DNA of 64,000 nucleotides from Anodontia alba. Its lineage: Eukaryota; Mollusca; Bivalvia; Lucinida; Lucinidae. This document shows, piece by piece, positions 51,948 to 61,880 of the stretch. A program made the position numbers and the translations under genes. Positions within the stretch are counted from its first letter, which is position 1; every line of letters starts with the position of its first letter. The notes beneath the pieces were generated by a model. It saw only the letters and a program-made list of their open reading frames with translations. It ran no database searches and was not told the origin of the DNA. The stretch is taken from the NCBI GenBank assembly GCA_964016985.1, contig OZ024826.1, forward strand, positions 73,166,768-73,230,767. The letters run 5' to 3'.

Positions 51948-52289
51948 TACAGTCGAACTTCGATGGCTCGAACCCCTTTGGGACCATGATAATTTGTTCG
52001 AGACAGCGGTAGTTCGAGCCTAGGAAGGTTACTATTAGTGCCACACCAGGAGGCACAATGGAGATAATTGTGGGATATCTTTTCGGTGTTCTATATTTTA
52101 AATGTATGTTGTGTATACTCATTAGAATCGATTCTAATGAGTACACACAGCATCCATTTACAAGATAAAAGAAGAAAATCTCCCTAAGTTATCCGTATAT
52201 CGTATTTGGAGGAAATCCCTGCGGACTCAAGAACGTGTTCGACTCATCCATGGTAAAACGAGCCATCGAGCCACTGAAGTTCTACTGTA
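51948..52289. mobile_element. M4 MITE, TACTCATTAG form
   Basis: TACAGTCGAACTTCGATGGC and GCCACTGAAGTTCTACTGTA at the ends with TA flanks. The central hairpin is TGTATACTCATTAGAATCG / CGATTCTAATGAGTACACA. It parallels 31927-32305 along its length, including GGGACCATGATAATTTGTTC. Confidence 0.85.
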
Positions 52290-52512
52290 TATTGTATGAA
52301 CAGCTGGCATTGGTCACCACAATACCTGCAACAAACAATTTACTAATCCATTATAACATGCAGCGACATCATGTCACAACATACTAAAATCTCATCATCT
52401 ATGCTTATACAGAACCCTGGAAGGGGCATACTATCTCGCGATCAGAAGATTTTATCATGGGGAAACAACACATTATCTTGACTCCCACAAGTTATTTAGT
52501 TCATGAAATATT
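52290..52512. other. unannotated interval
   Basis: Nothing recognised. Confidence 0.4.
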
Positions 52513-52700
52513 AGACGTGACACAGCATCTCCTACAAGACGGCATGTGCGCTCAGCAAAAACTCAACTCAGCCTGTGCATTCTCTCAGTCTGATCAGGGT
52601 CTTTGCAATACACTCTGTGACTAGCCAGGGATCCAAAGCGTCTTCTTCGCCAGTGAAAAGAAAGGCTTAGGCCGCAAGATAAAGAAATTTTGTTGTTCTC
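52513..52700. mobile_element. M9 element, left and middle
   Basis: ACAGCATCTCCTACAAGACG, AACTCAACTCAGCCTGTGC, CTCAGTCTGATCAGGGTCTT and CTAGCCAGGGATCCAAAGCG. The last linker is shared with 28976-29205. The right end is lost. Confidence 0.65.
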
Positions 52701-52854
52701 TGCATGTAGCATTTGCTGTCTGCAAATAATTATAGGATACTATAATTTACAGACTTAGCTGTTGTTTTATTTTACTGTTCACATATGTCCAGACATGTTT
52801 TCTCATGGCACTATACATTTTAGATATTAATAGGCAGTGCCTACTAGCTATAGA

Positions 52855-53064
52855 CATTACGAAAATATACTTATATAAGTTTGATTCTCTTAAACCCCAC
52901 TTTTAAAAAGTAAAACTGGGGCTTACAGGAGTATACATTATTTTTCTTAATTCTGCCCTATGTTTTGGGTCGAAATACGAAAAATATCAGAATTTTTATC
53001 TGAAAACTTTCAGTTTTTGGTGGTGAAATTTTCAATATATTTGAATAAGCGTGTTTTCGTAATG
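52855..53064. mobile_element. M3 MITE lacking its hairpin core
   Basis: CATTACGAAAATATACTTAT to ATAAGCGTGTTTTCGTAATG, 210 bp. The AAACCCCACTTTTAAAAAGT and TTTTTGGTGGTGAAATTTTC arms are present. Where other copies have about 80 bp of GTACTCGTTAGAACC hairpin, only CTGCCCTATGTTTTGGGTCG remains. Confidence 0.85.
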
Positions 53065-53176
53065 ATGAAAGGTATCCTCGGGGAACACTCTCACTGACCT
53101 AATACCTGAAGCGAAGTGTAAGAATTTAGGTCAGACTGTAAGTGCATGTCATAGCTTATTGGCGTTAAACAATACT

Positions 53177-53652
53177 CAGGCCTCCTAGTGGCCCACTTTG
53201 AAAATATAGGTTTTTATATAGGTTCTTCTTACTCAAAATATAGGTTATTTACAGGTTTTTCAATAAAAATACAGGTTAAAAAAAGAGTCTTCCAAACTTA
53301 CATAAAAATTTAAAACTGAAGAAAAAATATTTGATGAATTTTTGTGCCACAATTACTCAGATAAAGTTGATCTGAATTTTACAAAGTCCGAGCGAGCGAA
53401 GCTAGCAAGGAAAAAAATTACAATTTCTTGACAGTTTTCATCACTTTTTATGGGACTAAAAAGTAAAAAATAGTAGTGCATTTTGAAGAAAAGTTAGGGT
53501 TGAGTCGCAAGAAGGTTCAAAAAGTGAAAAATATAGGTTTTTTCATGAAAATACAGGCTTTTTATAGGTTTTATGAACAAAATAAAGGTTTTATAGGTTT
53601 GGCACAAAATTATAGGTTATTATAGGTTTTATAGGTTTTGCTAGGAGGCCTG
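53177..53652. mobile_element. MITE with CAGGCCTCCTAG ends and 6 bp target duplication
   Basis: CAGGCCTCCTAG at the left and CTAGGAGGCCTG at the right are perfect 12 bp inverted repeats. AATACT directly precedes the left end (53171-53176) and directly follows the right end (53653-53658), a clean target-site duplication. The interior repeats TATAGGTT(TTT) many times near both ends in one direction. It is 476 bp and has no transposase. The 6 bp duplication and CAG termini do not match TA, TTAA or 8 bp families. Confidence 0.85.
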
Positions 53653-53658
53653 AATACT

Positions 53659-54020
53659 GCTGACCATAATGATTGTGAAACAAAGCAAATTGATAATTCA
53701 GCAATGCGCTTATTCTTGGAGAAAGTTACGTAAAGTATAAATTGTATATTATATAATAATATCGTATCCGTAAAACAAAATAAGAAAGCTAAACTCAGGA
53801 TTGCCGCCAACTGGGCAGTGACCTGTAACTAGTGGTGTAAAGACTGAGGAAGACTGTGAATGCCGTGTGATAAACACATTTTTCAAACTATGTCCAGCAG
53901 CTCTTAGGGATTGTCTTTGAGTATGACAACATATTGCGTGTATAAAAGAAATGATTCACACTAGTGAGTTATCAGACATCTTTATTCTTTAAGTACATTT
54001 CACCAGTAGGGCTTCCGGAG
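53659..54020. other. unannotated interval
   Basis: Nothing recognised. Confidence 0.4.
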
Positions 54021-54064
54021 TCCAACTAACCCAATGGGCACATAACGTTAAATAAACGTTAAAA
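54021..54064. repeat. AACGTT repeat fragment
   Basis: CCCAATGGGCACATAACGTT and AAATAAACGTTAAAAAG recall the repeat at 58920-59010 (AACGTTGTGTGTCCGCTGGG on the same strand, mirrored). Confidence 0.45.
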
Positions 54065-54250
54065 AGATTGGCTTTGGAAACAAAGAACACACTACAGATC
54101 AGAAAATGGAAGTCTCGGTTTTATTGAGACTTTTCATAAGCAGTTATGAAGTTTGCAACACTGCTTACGCCCTCTAGCGTATACATGAGCAGAACTCCAT
54201 TTTCAAAAATACCACACTGTGCCCAATGATTCCAAAGGAAATAAAATATA
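54065..54250. repeat. dispersed repeat T
   Basis: GGCTTTGGAAACAAAGAACA, GGTTTTATTGAGACTTTTCA, TTTGCAACACTGCTTACGCC, CCATTTTCAAAAATACCACA and CAATGATTCCAAAGGAAATA. The same order occurs at 56300-56500. Confidence 0.65.
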
Positions 54251-54994
54251 ATATGCACTGTCGTTGCAGCGACGTTAATGCGATGCTGTTTCAACAATTT
54301 GTGCCCGCTGGGAAAGCTTTGACCAGTAACTATGTTAATGTTTGTTATTCATTCTGCTGTTATTTAAAGTTTTCAAAATATCCATTTTCTCAGAATTTAT
54401 TTACAGAGTGTCATAAATATTGTCTGTTTGATTCATAGTAAGCAAGCCAATTTAAAGTGTTCAGCTTCGGAACTTGTCGCACAAAGCTAGCCTCCGCATC
54501 TTTTCACTCGGTGGTTTAGTAATATATGTCCTTAACTTTTATTGCAGGGTTAAATATAACCGTGAAAGTAAAAGACTTTATTAATCAAGATTCAGGTACC
54601 TCCTCTCAGGCCCAGTTCATACTTTATATAGTACAAAAGGGTTTAGAAATAATACGGAAGTTTGTGTTGTACCGACATTAACATAATATAGACAATTAAT
54701 TAAATGGGAGAGGCGGATATTTGAACAAATAGTATTTCAAACTAAAATCCATTGATGCAAATAATAAATAAATAAATGAATTAATAAAATAATAATGAAA
54801 AAAATGCAAAGGATGGAAGCCTGTTGGAAACGTCGGTTCACTTAGAATGACCGAACGTCTGATAATAAATAAATAAATAATCAATCGGAACAATTAGTAA
54901 TAACATTAACGTAACTATCTCCATTTCTGGTCATATTAATTCACATGAAAAAGAAAAAAGAAAAAAAAAAGATGGAGTTATCAAAGAAAGTCCA
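54251..54994. other. unannotated interval with AAAT-rich stretches
   Basis: AAATAAATAAAT-type tracts at about 54760-54790 and 54860-54880. No gene recognised. Confidence 0.4.
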
Positions 54995-55260
54995 CAGTCA
55001 CGAGGCGTAGCCTTCCCAAAGCACAGGAAGAACAATTGATGAGGAACAAACAATGACCAGGCAAAACGACACAGTGGCAATAATCTATATACAAAGAACC
55101 GCAAGAAAAGAACGATCAACAGAAACATGCACTTTATGTGGGAGTTTGAGTGACTTAAAATAGATTTACTTGATCAAAACATCGCCCATTATTCTGATGA
55201 ATCTCAAAATAACAAATATGTGTTTGATCAGCGTAGAATCTTGTGCTTCATTGGTGAAAC
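54995..55260 (-). repeat. RT2-associated 3' UTR copy, reverse
   Basis: CACGAGGCGTAGCCTTCCCA, GAACAATTGATGAGGAACAA, CAATGACCAGGCAAAACGAC, GAACGATCAACAGAAACATG and AAATAGATTTACTTGATC. Parallels 50150-50400. Confidence 0.6.
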
Positions 55261-55439
55261 ATCAGAGTAAAACACAAATAATCACAAAACTGCAGTGAAA
55301 CAATAGAGAAGGTTCAATGACAATCTGAAACCAGTGCAACAGAAAACTACAACTTGGTCAATAATCGGCCTGAAAACAGACTGATTTCGTTCAAGGGACA
55401 TTGACGTAAAAGAGCAAGGACCCGGCATAATATAAGAAT
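55261..55439. other. unannotated interval
   Basis: The first part (GAAACATCAGAGTAAAACAC, AATAATCACAAAACTGC) resembles 31325-31385. Nothing else. Confidence 0.35.
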
Positions 55440-55570
55440 ATATCACTGGTGTGAGGGGTAGATAGAAAAATCAGTTCCCAGGATCACTGTATGCCATCAG
55501 GAGGACTTGCCGAGTGATGCAAGACAGTGATCGCGAGGGACGAATTTTTCTATCTACCCCTTAACTTATG
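55440..55570. mobile_element. MITE with GGGGTAGATAGAAAAAT ends
   Basis: GTGAGGGGTAGATAGAAAAA at the left is mirrored by AATTTTTCTATCTACCCCTT at the right, with looser outer pairing (TATCACTGG / CTTATGATA). The interior has GGATCACTGTATGCC facing GCAAGACAGTGATCG. About 130 bp. Confidence 0.75.
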
Positions 55571-56077
55571 ATAGATTCTTTTCTTGCACACCTTTTCATT
55601 TCTGAACGTAGATTTTTAATAGTGCAGTCACTTCGATTGCTGACGTCTACCATATTGTGATGACGTCGTTACATTTAGTGACGTAAACCTTAACGATAGC
55701 TATGTGACGTCCATTACAACCAGTGCATATCAAACACGTGAAAATTTTCGATACCCTGGGTAGGATAACCTGGGTAGGATTAAATCCAGGATATCCTAAT
55801 CTGGTGTGGAAGAAAATGTGAGTTTCACCTACATAATGTGAGTCACGTACAGACTTCGCTGGATGCTATAGGGTCGAATTCAGAGGACGCAGTCGAACTC
55901 CCACCCACCCAACTTTGCCTAAAAATTTCATTTTCACGAGAAATTTTGGATAAATTTGATAAATTTGGGATACCATTTTTACCCTAAATATTTACACCCT
56001 TTACTCGTTACCATATACGTCTCTTCAATAAGCCCATTTTACTTCATGTTCCTGAATGTGTGTAAACTTGCAGGGTG
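55571..56077. other. mostly unannotated interval
   Basis: A short internal repeat, CCCTGGGTAGGATAACC / TGGGTAGGATTAAATCC, is seen near 55756-55790. Nothing else recognised. Confidence 0.4.
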
Positions 56078-56175
56078 AGTGGCAAACAGTGTAGATCCTG
56101 ATCAGACGCCGCGTTCTGTAGCGTCTGATCTGGGTCTACACTGATTTCGCTTAGGCCTGTCTGTCCTAATACGTA
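56078..56175. repeat. M1 core
   Basis: GGCAAACAGTGTAGATCCTG, GACGCCGCGTTCTGTAGCG and GATCTGGGTCTACACTG. The flanks (AGGCCTGTCTGTCCTAATAC) match those of the cores at 51400 and 58490, so this end belongs to a second M1-like subtype without TTAA. Confidence 0.65.
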
Positions 56176-56299
56176 GAGTACGTACGGTAATTTGGGTGGT
56201 CACACATCTTATACTCGTAAAGCACATAATCTCACGTTCAGTAATTCGATACGGTACTGATATTATTTACCCTTTGATTCCTGAATGTATGAAGAATAA

Positions 56300-56500
56300 A
56301 AGTAAAAAAAGATAATTGCCTTTGGAAACAAAGAACACACAAAACCACGAAAATCGGAGACTGGGGTTGACTGAGTCTCTTCATGTGCAACACTGTAGTT
56401 TGCGAGGCTGCATATGCACCCCCTAGCGCCGGTTAAGCGGTATTCGATTTTCAAAATAACCAGGATGGGGTCAATGATCCCAAAGGAAATAAAAGATAAC
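56300..56500. repeat. dispersed repeat T
   Basis: TGCCTTTGGAAACAAAGAAC, ACACAAAACCACGAAAATCG, GACTGAGTCTCTTCATGTGC, TTTGCGAGGCTGCATATGCA and TCAATGATCCCAAAGGAAAT. Confidence 0.65.
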
Positions 56501-56564
56501 CTGCACTATGATGATGTACTTGGAGACTTTTTTACGGTCGCCACACGGCACAACACAAGCTACC

Positions 56565-56700
56565 GTAGAGTGAAATAAAAGTAAATAAAAGGATTGCCTT
56601 TGGAAACAAAGAACACACAAAACCACGAAAACCAGAGACTCGGTTTGATTGAGTCTCTTCATATGCAACACAAAGACACTTCCATCATTGCGTTTGGGCA
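56565..56700. repeat. dispersed repeat T, direct second copy
   Basis: ATAAAAGTAAATAAAAGGAT, TTGCCTTTGGAAACAAAGAA, CACACAAAACCACGAAAACC and GATTGAGTCTCTTCATATGC repeat the start of the previous copy about 280 bp on; the second half is missing. Confidence 0.7.
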
Positions 56701-56744
56701 TATCCAGTGTTGAAAATACAAGTGTCAAACAAAACTAAAAAATA

Positions 56745-56840
56745 AATGGCAGACAGTGTAGATCCTGATGAGACGACTTCTCATCCGAATCTACACTGTT
56801 TGCAAAAGTACCTGTTTTGATCTGCAGGGATGAAAATAAC
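56745..56840. repeat. M2 core
   Basis: GCAGACAGTGTAGATCCTGA, TGAGACGACTTCTCATCC and GAATCTACACTGTTTGC, then CCTGTTTTGATCTGCAGGGA, the complement of the CAGACCAAAACAGATACC segment at the left of the 32883 copy. Confidence 0.65.
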
Positions 56841-56869
56841 TTTAAAGGACTTAATACACTTGAAAGAGT

Positions 56870-57010
56870 TTTCGCCACTTTGGCCAAGGGAAACATTTTT
56901 GACTTTGTTTTGCATTATTGCACACCAAGTCCCCTTCGGAAAAGGGATCTAATCTAAATAGAAAGTATTTGCTCTTGAGGTCGAGCAATTTCCTTCCTTT
57001 TAGAATATTG
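56870..57010. repeat. M6 hairpin
   Basis: CACTTTGGCCAAGGGAAAC, TTGCACACCAAGTCCCCTTC, GGAAAAGGGATCTAATCTAA, AGAAAGTATTTGCTCTTGAG and AGCAATTTCCTTCCTTTTAG. Confidence 0.6.
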
Positions 57011-57372
57011 GGTGGTCGGGTGTGGCGAAGGTGTCGTGTATCTTACGGCACAGGGGCATCCAACTGATATTGGCTTACAGATGGACAAGGAGCAGGTAAG
57101 AGTAGAGGGGGATGTTTTTATTTCTTCTGTTTCTTCACTTTCATTCTTGTTCTCTTTCTTCCCTGTCCCTCTCTTTCATCTCCTCTATTATCTCTTCTAT
57201 CTCGTTTCTCCCTTTCTCTGGGAGACGGCACAAAATGACCCACAAGGGTTGTCGTATCGTTAAACCCTAAACAACCGAATCCTTTTAGAATAGACTCAGT
57301 TTAAGAAGGAAGGTTAAGATTTTTACGAATTTGTTTCCCTTCAAAGTGTATTCATTCTCCTTGCACTTTCTG
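57011..57372. repeat. SINE-tail-like sequence and second M6 part
   Basis: GACGGCACAAAATGACCCAC, GGGTTGTCGTATCGTTAAAC and CCTAAACAACC at 57225-57280 recall the 3' ends of SINE-type repeats (compare 34145-34182). Then CCTTTTAGAATAGACTCAG continues the M6 pattern interrupted at 57005, so this about 270 bp segment may be an insertion into an M6 copy. Confidence 0.5.
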
Positions 57373-57627
57373 GATGAATTCATAAACAGCATACAACAAA
57401 AAGTCCATTTAAAACGCAGCAAGGGAGAGGAGGACAGGCGTGAAAAATACTGCAGTTCTCATTGTCTCTGTGGAACAAACACAATTAAACCAAGTCTGAT
57501 ATTTTCTATGTTTTGGTTTGTAACATATTTTCAAAGGAGTCCCTTTCAAATTACCAAGTATAAATAATAGACTACCTTTGGATAACTGCAAGTTTTAAGT
57601 CTCTGTGTAACAGCTATCGGAATGAAC
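57373..57627. other. unannotated interval
   Basis: Nothing recognised. Confidence 0.4.
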
Positions 57628-57853
57628 TTAACCCATTTATGACGAGTGGACGCTTTTCAACGCTTTGGATAGATCCATTTCCAATAGAAGAGGTGTCTGG
57701 TTAGTTTTTATCATCACCATGCGTTATAGAAATTCATGTATTGAATGCAAAAAGTGTAGACCTGATCAGACGCCGCGTCTGATCTAGGTCTACACTATTT
57801 GCCAATGTCTATTTTACGAGTATTGGATGCTAGGCATATAAAAGTACGGGTAA
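57628..57853. mobile_element. M1 MITE, inverted
   Basis: TTAACCCATTTATGACGAGT, AGAGGTGTCTGGTTAGTTTT, AAAAGTGTAGACCTGATCAG, ACGCCGCGTCTGATCTAGG. The core has lost its loop so that GACGCCGCGTC remains. The right end is decayed around GATGCTAGGCATATAAA. Confidence 0.75.
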
Positions 57854-58099
57854 AAATTAGGCTACCCCCGACTCTTCTGTCTGGATGGTTTGCTCGAAAT
57901 ATACTCAAGCTCTGGTCAAGTTGTATGACAAAATAGACATTTGATGTATATTTTTGCTTTCATTTCGGTTTCCCAGTAGTGAGTGAATGGAACTTCTCCT
58001 TGTAGTCTAATCTGCCATACCTTCGGCACATTTGTATATATCTTGAAGCCTTAAAATGATATTATTAAAACTTTGGAAGTTCTTGAATCAAATCCTGCT
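57854..58099. other. unannotated interval
   Basis: Nothing recognised. Confidence 0.4.
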
Positions 58100-58235
58100 A
58101 TTTGTAGTCGCTAACTTGGCATTTCATTCAAATTATCTCCTCAGCAAGAAAATGGACATTGTCTCCTAATTTGCATAAACTATTTATTTTCCGAGAAAAA
58201 TAAGAAACAGATCACTCATTGTCGTCTGCTGCATT
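58100..58235. mobile_element. M5 element, decayed left end
   Basis: TTGGCATTTCATTCAAATTA, GACATTGTCTCCTAATTTGC, TTTATTTTCCGAGAAAAATA and CATTGTCGTCTGCTGC. Confidence 0.6.
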
Positions 58236-58489
58236 TGCCTATCGAGTGATAAAGTTAATCAACATCAACAATAGCGAACTGCAGAAAAGTGGAGCCCTGG
58301 AGACCAAAGGATGTTACCAACCAGTAACTCTTAAACCACAGAAGACATAAAGGCCTATCATTGCTTATAAAAAAAAAACATATTTTATTCTAACTACTTG
58401 GACTCTTTAACGCCTTACCACACGTGTCTTAATATACAAATAAAACCCATTTTATTACTGTTGATGTGTCCAAAATACGTCTGTATGAA

Positions 58490-58570
58490 TGATATCAGTG
58501 TAGACCCTAATCAGACGCCGCGTTCTCCGGTGTCTGTTATTGTCTACATAGTTTGCTCAGGTGTGTCTTT
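58490..58570. repeat. M1-like core
   Basis: CAGTGTAGACCCTAATCAGA, CGCCGCGTTCTCCGGTGTCT, TTGTCTACATAGTTTGCTCA then GGTGTGTCTTTCCC. Confidence 0.55.
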
Positions 58571-58774
58571 CCCATTACTGAGATTGAATTCGGTAAAGTT
58601 CATTCCGTTATCTTTATAGTATTAACAATACGTCAGCCGTTGGATTGGTTCAACCAGTGATTTCTTTTAATCTTACTTAAGACTTCATTCAGACATTAAA
58701 TTGTTTTCATCATAGATTTTGTTCCTGGAATTGCATGTACTTTGGAGTCTATGCGTAAATGTATACGTCTTCAC

Positions 58775-58916
58775 TTCACGAAAACATACCTATACAATTG
58801 TGACCCCCTTAAACCCAACTTTCATATATTAAAACTGATGTTTACAGGGGTATACATTATTTTTCTTCTGCTCAAAAGTATAGATTGTGGGTACTCGTTA
58901 GAACCGCCTCGTCGAG
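58775..58916. mobile_element. M3 MITE, left half
   Basis: TTCACGAAAACATACCTATA, AACCCAACTTTCATATATT, GTGGGTACTCGTTAGAACCG and CCTCGTCGAG. It stops exactly at the tip of the hairpin, where another repeat begins. Confidence 0.75.
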
Positions 58917-58919
58917 CAG

Positions 58920-59012
58920 TCACACGATGTTTAAACAACGTAGATTCAACGTCTTGACGTTGGATCAACATTGAATCGACGTTATTTCAACGTTGTGTGT
59001 CCGCTGGGTATG
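58920..59012. repeat. AACGTTG/CAACGT repeat
   Basis: AACAACGTAGATTCAACGTC, TTGACGTTGGATCAACATTG, AATCGACGTTATTTCAACGT and GTGTGTCCGCTGGGTATGCC. Overlapping CAACGT / ACGTTG units. I recall similar sequence in many metazoan genomes. Confidence 0.6.
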
Positions 59013-59064
59013 CCTCTTTGCCACGGCTCTAGGTAAGTCAGCTTTATCCATCCCAAAATATTGA

Positions 59065-59152
59065 TATTTTTCTTACTTCGCGGGTACTTATTAGAAATTC
59101 CTTGACGAGGCGTTTCTTATGAATATCAACAACCTGTTTCGTAGAGAAACCG
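59065..59152. repeat. decayed M3-type hairpin core
   Basis: TTACTTCGCGGGTACTTATT, AGAAATTCCTTGACGAGGC and TTTCTTATGAATATCAACAA. Weak stem, directly next to a full M3 element. Confidence 0.5.
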
Positions 59153-59428
59153 CATAACGAAAACACGCCTATTCAAATGTACTGAAAATTTCACCACAAA
59201 GAACTGAAAGTTTTCAGATAAAAATTCTGATATTTTCATATTTCTGCTCAAAACATAGATTGTGGGTACTTGTTAGAACCGCCTCGCCGAGGCGGTTCTA
59301 ACGAGTACCCATAATCTATGTTTTTGAGCAGAAATAAGAAAACTAATGTTTACCCTGTAAACCCTCGTTTTACTACATAAAAGTTGGGTTTAAGAGGGTC
59401 AGAATTATATAGGTATGTTTTCGTAATG
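59153..59428. mobile_element. M3 hairpin MITE
   Basis: CATAACGAAAACACGCCTAT to AGGTATGTTTTCGTAATG, 276 bp, with core TTAGAACCGCCTCGCCGAGG and CGGTTCTAACGAGTACCC. Same orientation as 2177 and 17121. Confidence 0.85.
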
Positions 59429-59913
59429 GAGAAGAAAACATTATTTGAATACCCCCTTATCCAGAGCTGTATAGACTACAATGTTTCACTATATAACACA
59501 TGAAATTATGAATGGGTTGTTAAGGACGCGTGTAATATACAAATAATTGGATAAAAGGTTTTAAAATTTCGATAGTTTGCCAAATGATATATAGCCCTAC
59601 ATACCCTTTTGATTTTACTATATATTAAAGAGAAACAGGGTAGGTACATATCATACAGTCCTATTATCATAATGATACCACCCATTTATCGTCTGCTCAT
59701 TTTGCTTAGAGAGCGCTAATGGCTGTTGCATTAGTGTGTTGCCTTGTCTGAAACTGTTAATATAAGTCTGGGAAAAATGCCACTCACTAAGTAATACCAC
59801 GGACTGCTTTCAGAGAAGCGAACAATTAGGTTAACTGTCATTTTCTGTAAAAGTTGATTTTGACTTACTGGACAGTATTGCAACTGCGTTTACCCTTAAA
59901 GCACTAATCATAA
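59429..59913. other. unannotated interval
   Basis: Nothing recognised. Confidence 0.4.
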
Positions 59914-60051
59914 CTGCAGTAGCATTTTTATTATTTTTTGTTTTTTTTTAAGAAAATAAGGTTTGTCATTTCATATGAATCGTCTGCCTAGCGAATCTCA
60001 AGTCTTACTTTCTCTGAAAAATAACGACATCACTTTTAGTATGTTGTCTGT
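59914..60051. mobile_element. M5 element, diverged
   Basis: CTGCAGTAGCATTTTTATT, AAGAAAATAAGGTTTGTCAT, CATATGAATCGTCTGCCTAG, CTTACTTTCTCTGAAAAATA and AGTATGTTGTCTG. Confidence 0.5.
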
Positions 60052-60308
60052 TACAAATTTGTTCAGCGCTTAAACACTACCAGGAATTATCATACTGCAG
60101 GAACTGTCACTCAGGTTATCGATATTCCAATTTAGATCGGTTTCGATTAATTCCCTTTGACTGGAGGCCCGTAAGCGTCGTCTTACCTGTGTAGCTGGTG
60201 TGTAATCAACCCAGTGTCACACACCTACAGTACTACTACAATTCAGATTAAATCATGTGTGGATGCATTGCTCTTGGACCCAATATACACTGGAATAGGT
60301 CCGAGTTA
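60052..60308. other. unannotated interval
   Basis: Nothing recognised. Confidence 0.4.
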
Positions 60309-60780
60309 GAATGAATGAATGAATGAATGAATGTCAGCAGATTATTCAGTATGATTTTCAAAAGAATATCAATTGTTTAACCTAAGAATTGATAAATAAT
60401 GATAATAACAAAATATTAATTAATTGATTAAAATAAATTATTATTACTATTATTATTATTATGGTTTCATTATTTCAAATTGAATAAAAAGTGTTGTATT
60501 TAGTTATAGATAATTCAATATGATTTTTAAACGAATTTAAATAGTTTAACCTAAGAAAACAAAAGCAATTAATAAATTAAAAAAGTGTTATATTTAATGA
60601 ATGGTAATTCAGTAAGATTTTAAAATGAAGAACAATAGTTAATCTAAGAGAACAAATGAGTTGATTAATTAAGTTTGTATTTAATTACTGATGATAGTTT
60701 GGTACAATTTTTGAAAGAAAAACGATCATTTCACCTGGAGAAAACAAATGGGAAAATTTAATTAAATATAAGTAATTTGA
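60309..60780. repeat. GAAT microsatellite and degenerate tandem units
   Basis: GAAT run at 60309-60334. Then four diverged units begin at about 60345, 60512, 60606 and 60694, each with AATTCAGTATGATTTT-like, GTTTAACCTAAGAAAAC-like and TTAATTAATTGATTAA-like parts. Spacing is about 165, 94 and 89 bp. Confidence 0.6.
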
Positions 60781-60832
60781 AAAAAAAATGAATGAATGAA
60801 TAAAAACAAATTACTTTATGATAACCAAAAAC

Positions 60833-61125
60833 TAAAGAAAGAAAGAAAGAAAGAAGCCTATGGATAATGAATACGGGAGAAAGACCTATGTCATCCACTT
60901 CTTAACATCATAGGACAGTCTGCGTACCTCCGTTATTAAGTTATCCTAAGACATTTGTTGTTACAACAGGAAAGAAAGAAAGAAAGAAAGAAAGAAAAAA
61001 GCATATGGATAATGAGTACAGGGGAAAGGCCTATGTCATCCACTTCTTAACCGCAAAGGGCAGTCTCCATACCTCCGTTATTAAGTTAGGTTATCCTAAG
61101 ACATTTGTTAGTACAGTAATTAAAG
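60833..61125. repeat. two tandem units of about 145 bp headed by GAAA runs
   Basis: Each unit: a GAAAGAAAGAAA run, CATATGGATAATGA, GAAAGACCTATGTCATCC (or GGAAAGGCCTATGTCATCC), ACTTCTTAAC, CCTCCGTTATTAAGTT, ATCCTAAGACATTTGTT. The second unit has an extra AGGTT before ATCCTAAG. Confidence 0.8.
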
Positions 61126-61229
61126 CTACCTACTCTTTATTTAAGGTGATCTAGGTAACCTATTTCACATCAGTACTATCACCACAGATTAAAGAAACCT
61201 ATTAATCAGAATGCAATCAAGTGTGTTTA

Positions 61230-61325
61230 ATCAATGCTCACCAGACACCATGATATGCGGCGTCTGATCTGGGTCTAAAGTTCTTATCTATTTGTCAATA
61301 TCCCTTTTTTAGCATAAATGAGTAA
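61230..61325. repeat. M1 right half
   Basis: ATGATATGCGGCGTCTGATC, TGGGTCTAAAGTTCTTATC, TTTGTCAATATCCCTTTTTT and AGCATAAATGAGTAA. Confidence 0.55.
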
Positions 61326-61880
61326 TATCAAAAATTACTGTGTTTTAAGCAACCTTCAGGTATGTGCCCTTTGTGGACCAAGACCCCATTGCGCTTTCTG
61401 AGCAAGGTTATGCTCTTTGCTTAATGTGTGTTACAGATCTGATTGTTAAGATCAGTATGTGCAGATGCTTATGCTAAACAATTCTACTGGCCATTCTGTG
61501 CCTGAGCATAGTAGTAGTATTAGGGTACATACATGATTAGAAAAAAAAAAAAAAAAAAAAACACACGCAAATTTAGAGGTTTAAATTATTGGTAATTTGA
61601 TAATTTAGTAGTTTGAAACCAGTCTGCAAAGCTCACACAGACCATCAGCTGGACAGAGGTGTACAAACAGGACATTTCTTTCAAGAGAGGTACATAAATA
61701 GCTTTGGGCTATTTGTTCACAGCATAAAGACAATTAGCTATTTCATAAACTTAGGACCCATTGGTGGCGCGAATTAGCATAGTACTTATCAGTTAGCACT
61801 TTGGGTAAAAGTTTTGCAGACAACATAAATATGGGACAATTTTCTCCAGGTCTCCATTAAAACATATGTTGAAGGTATTA
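61326..61880. other. unannotated interval with poly(A)
   Basis: Poly(A) run of about 22 at 61540-61561 followed by CACACGC. Nothing else recognised. Confidence 0.4.

Noticed and set aside
2177..59428. CRISPR-like array: many palindromic repeats with spacers
   Set aside because: Spacing is irregular over kilobases, copies are in both orientations, and the sequence is eukaryotic in character.
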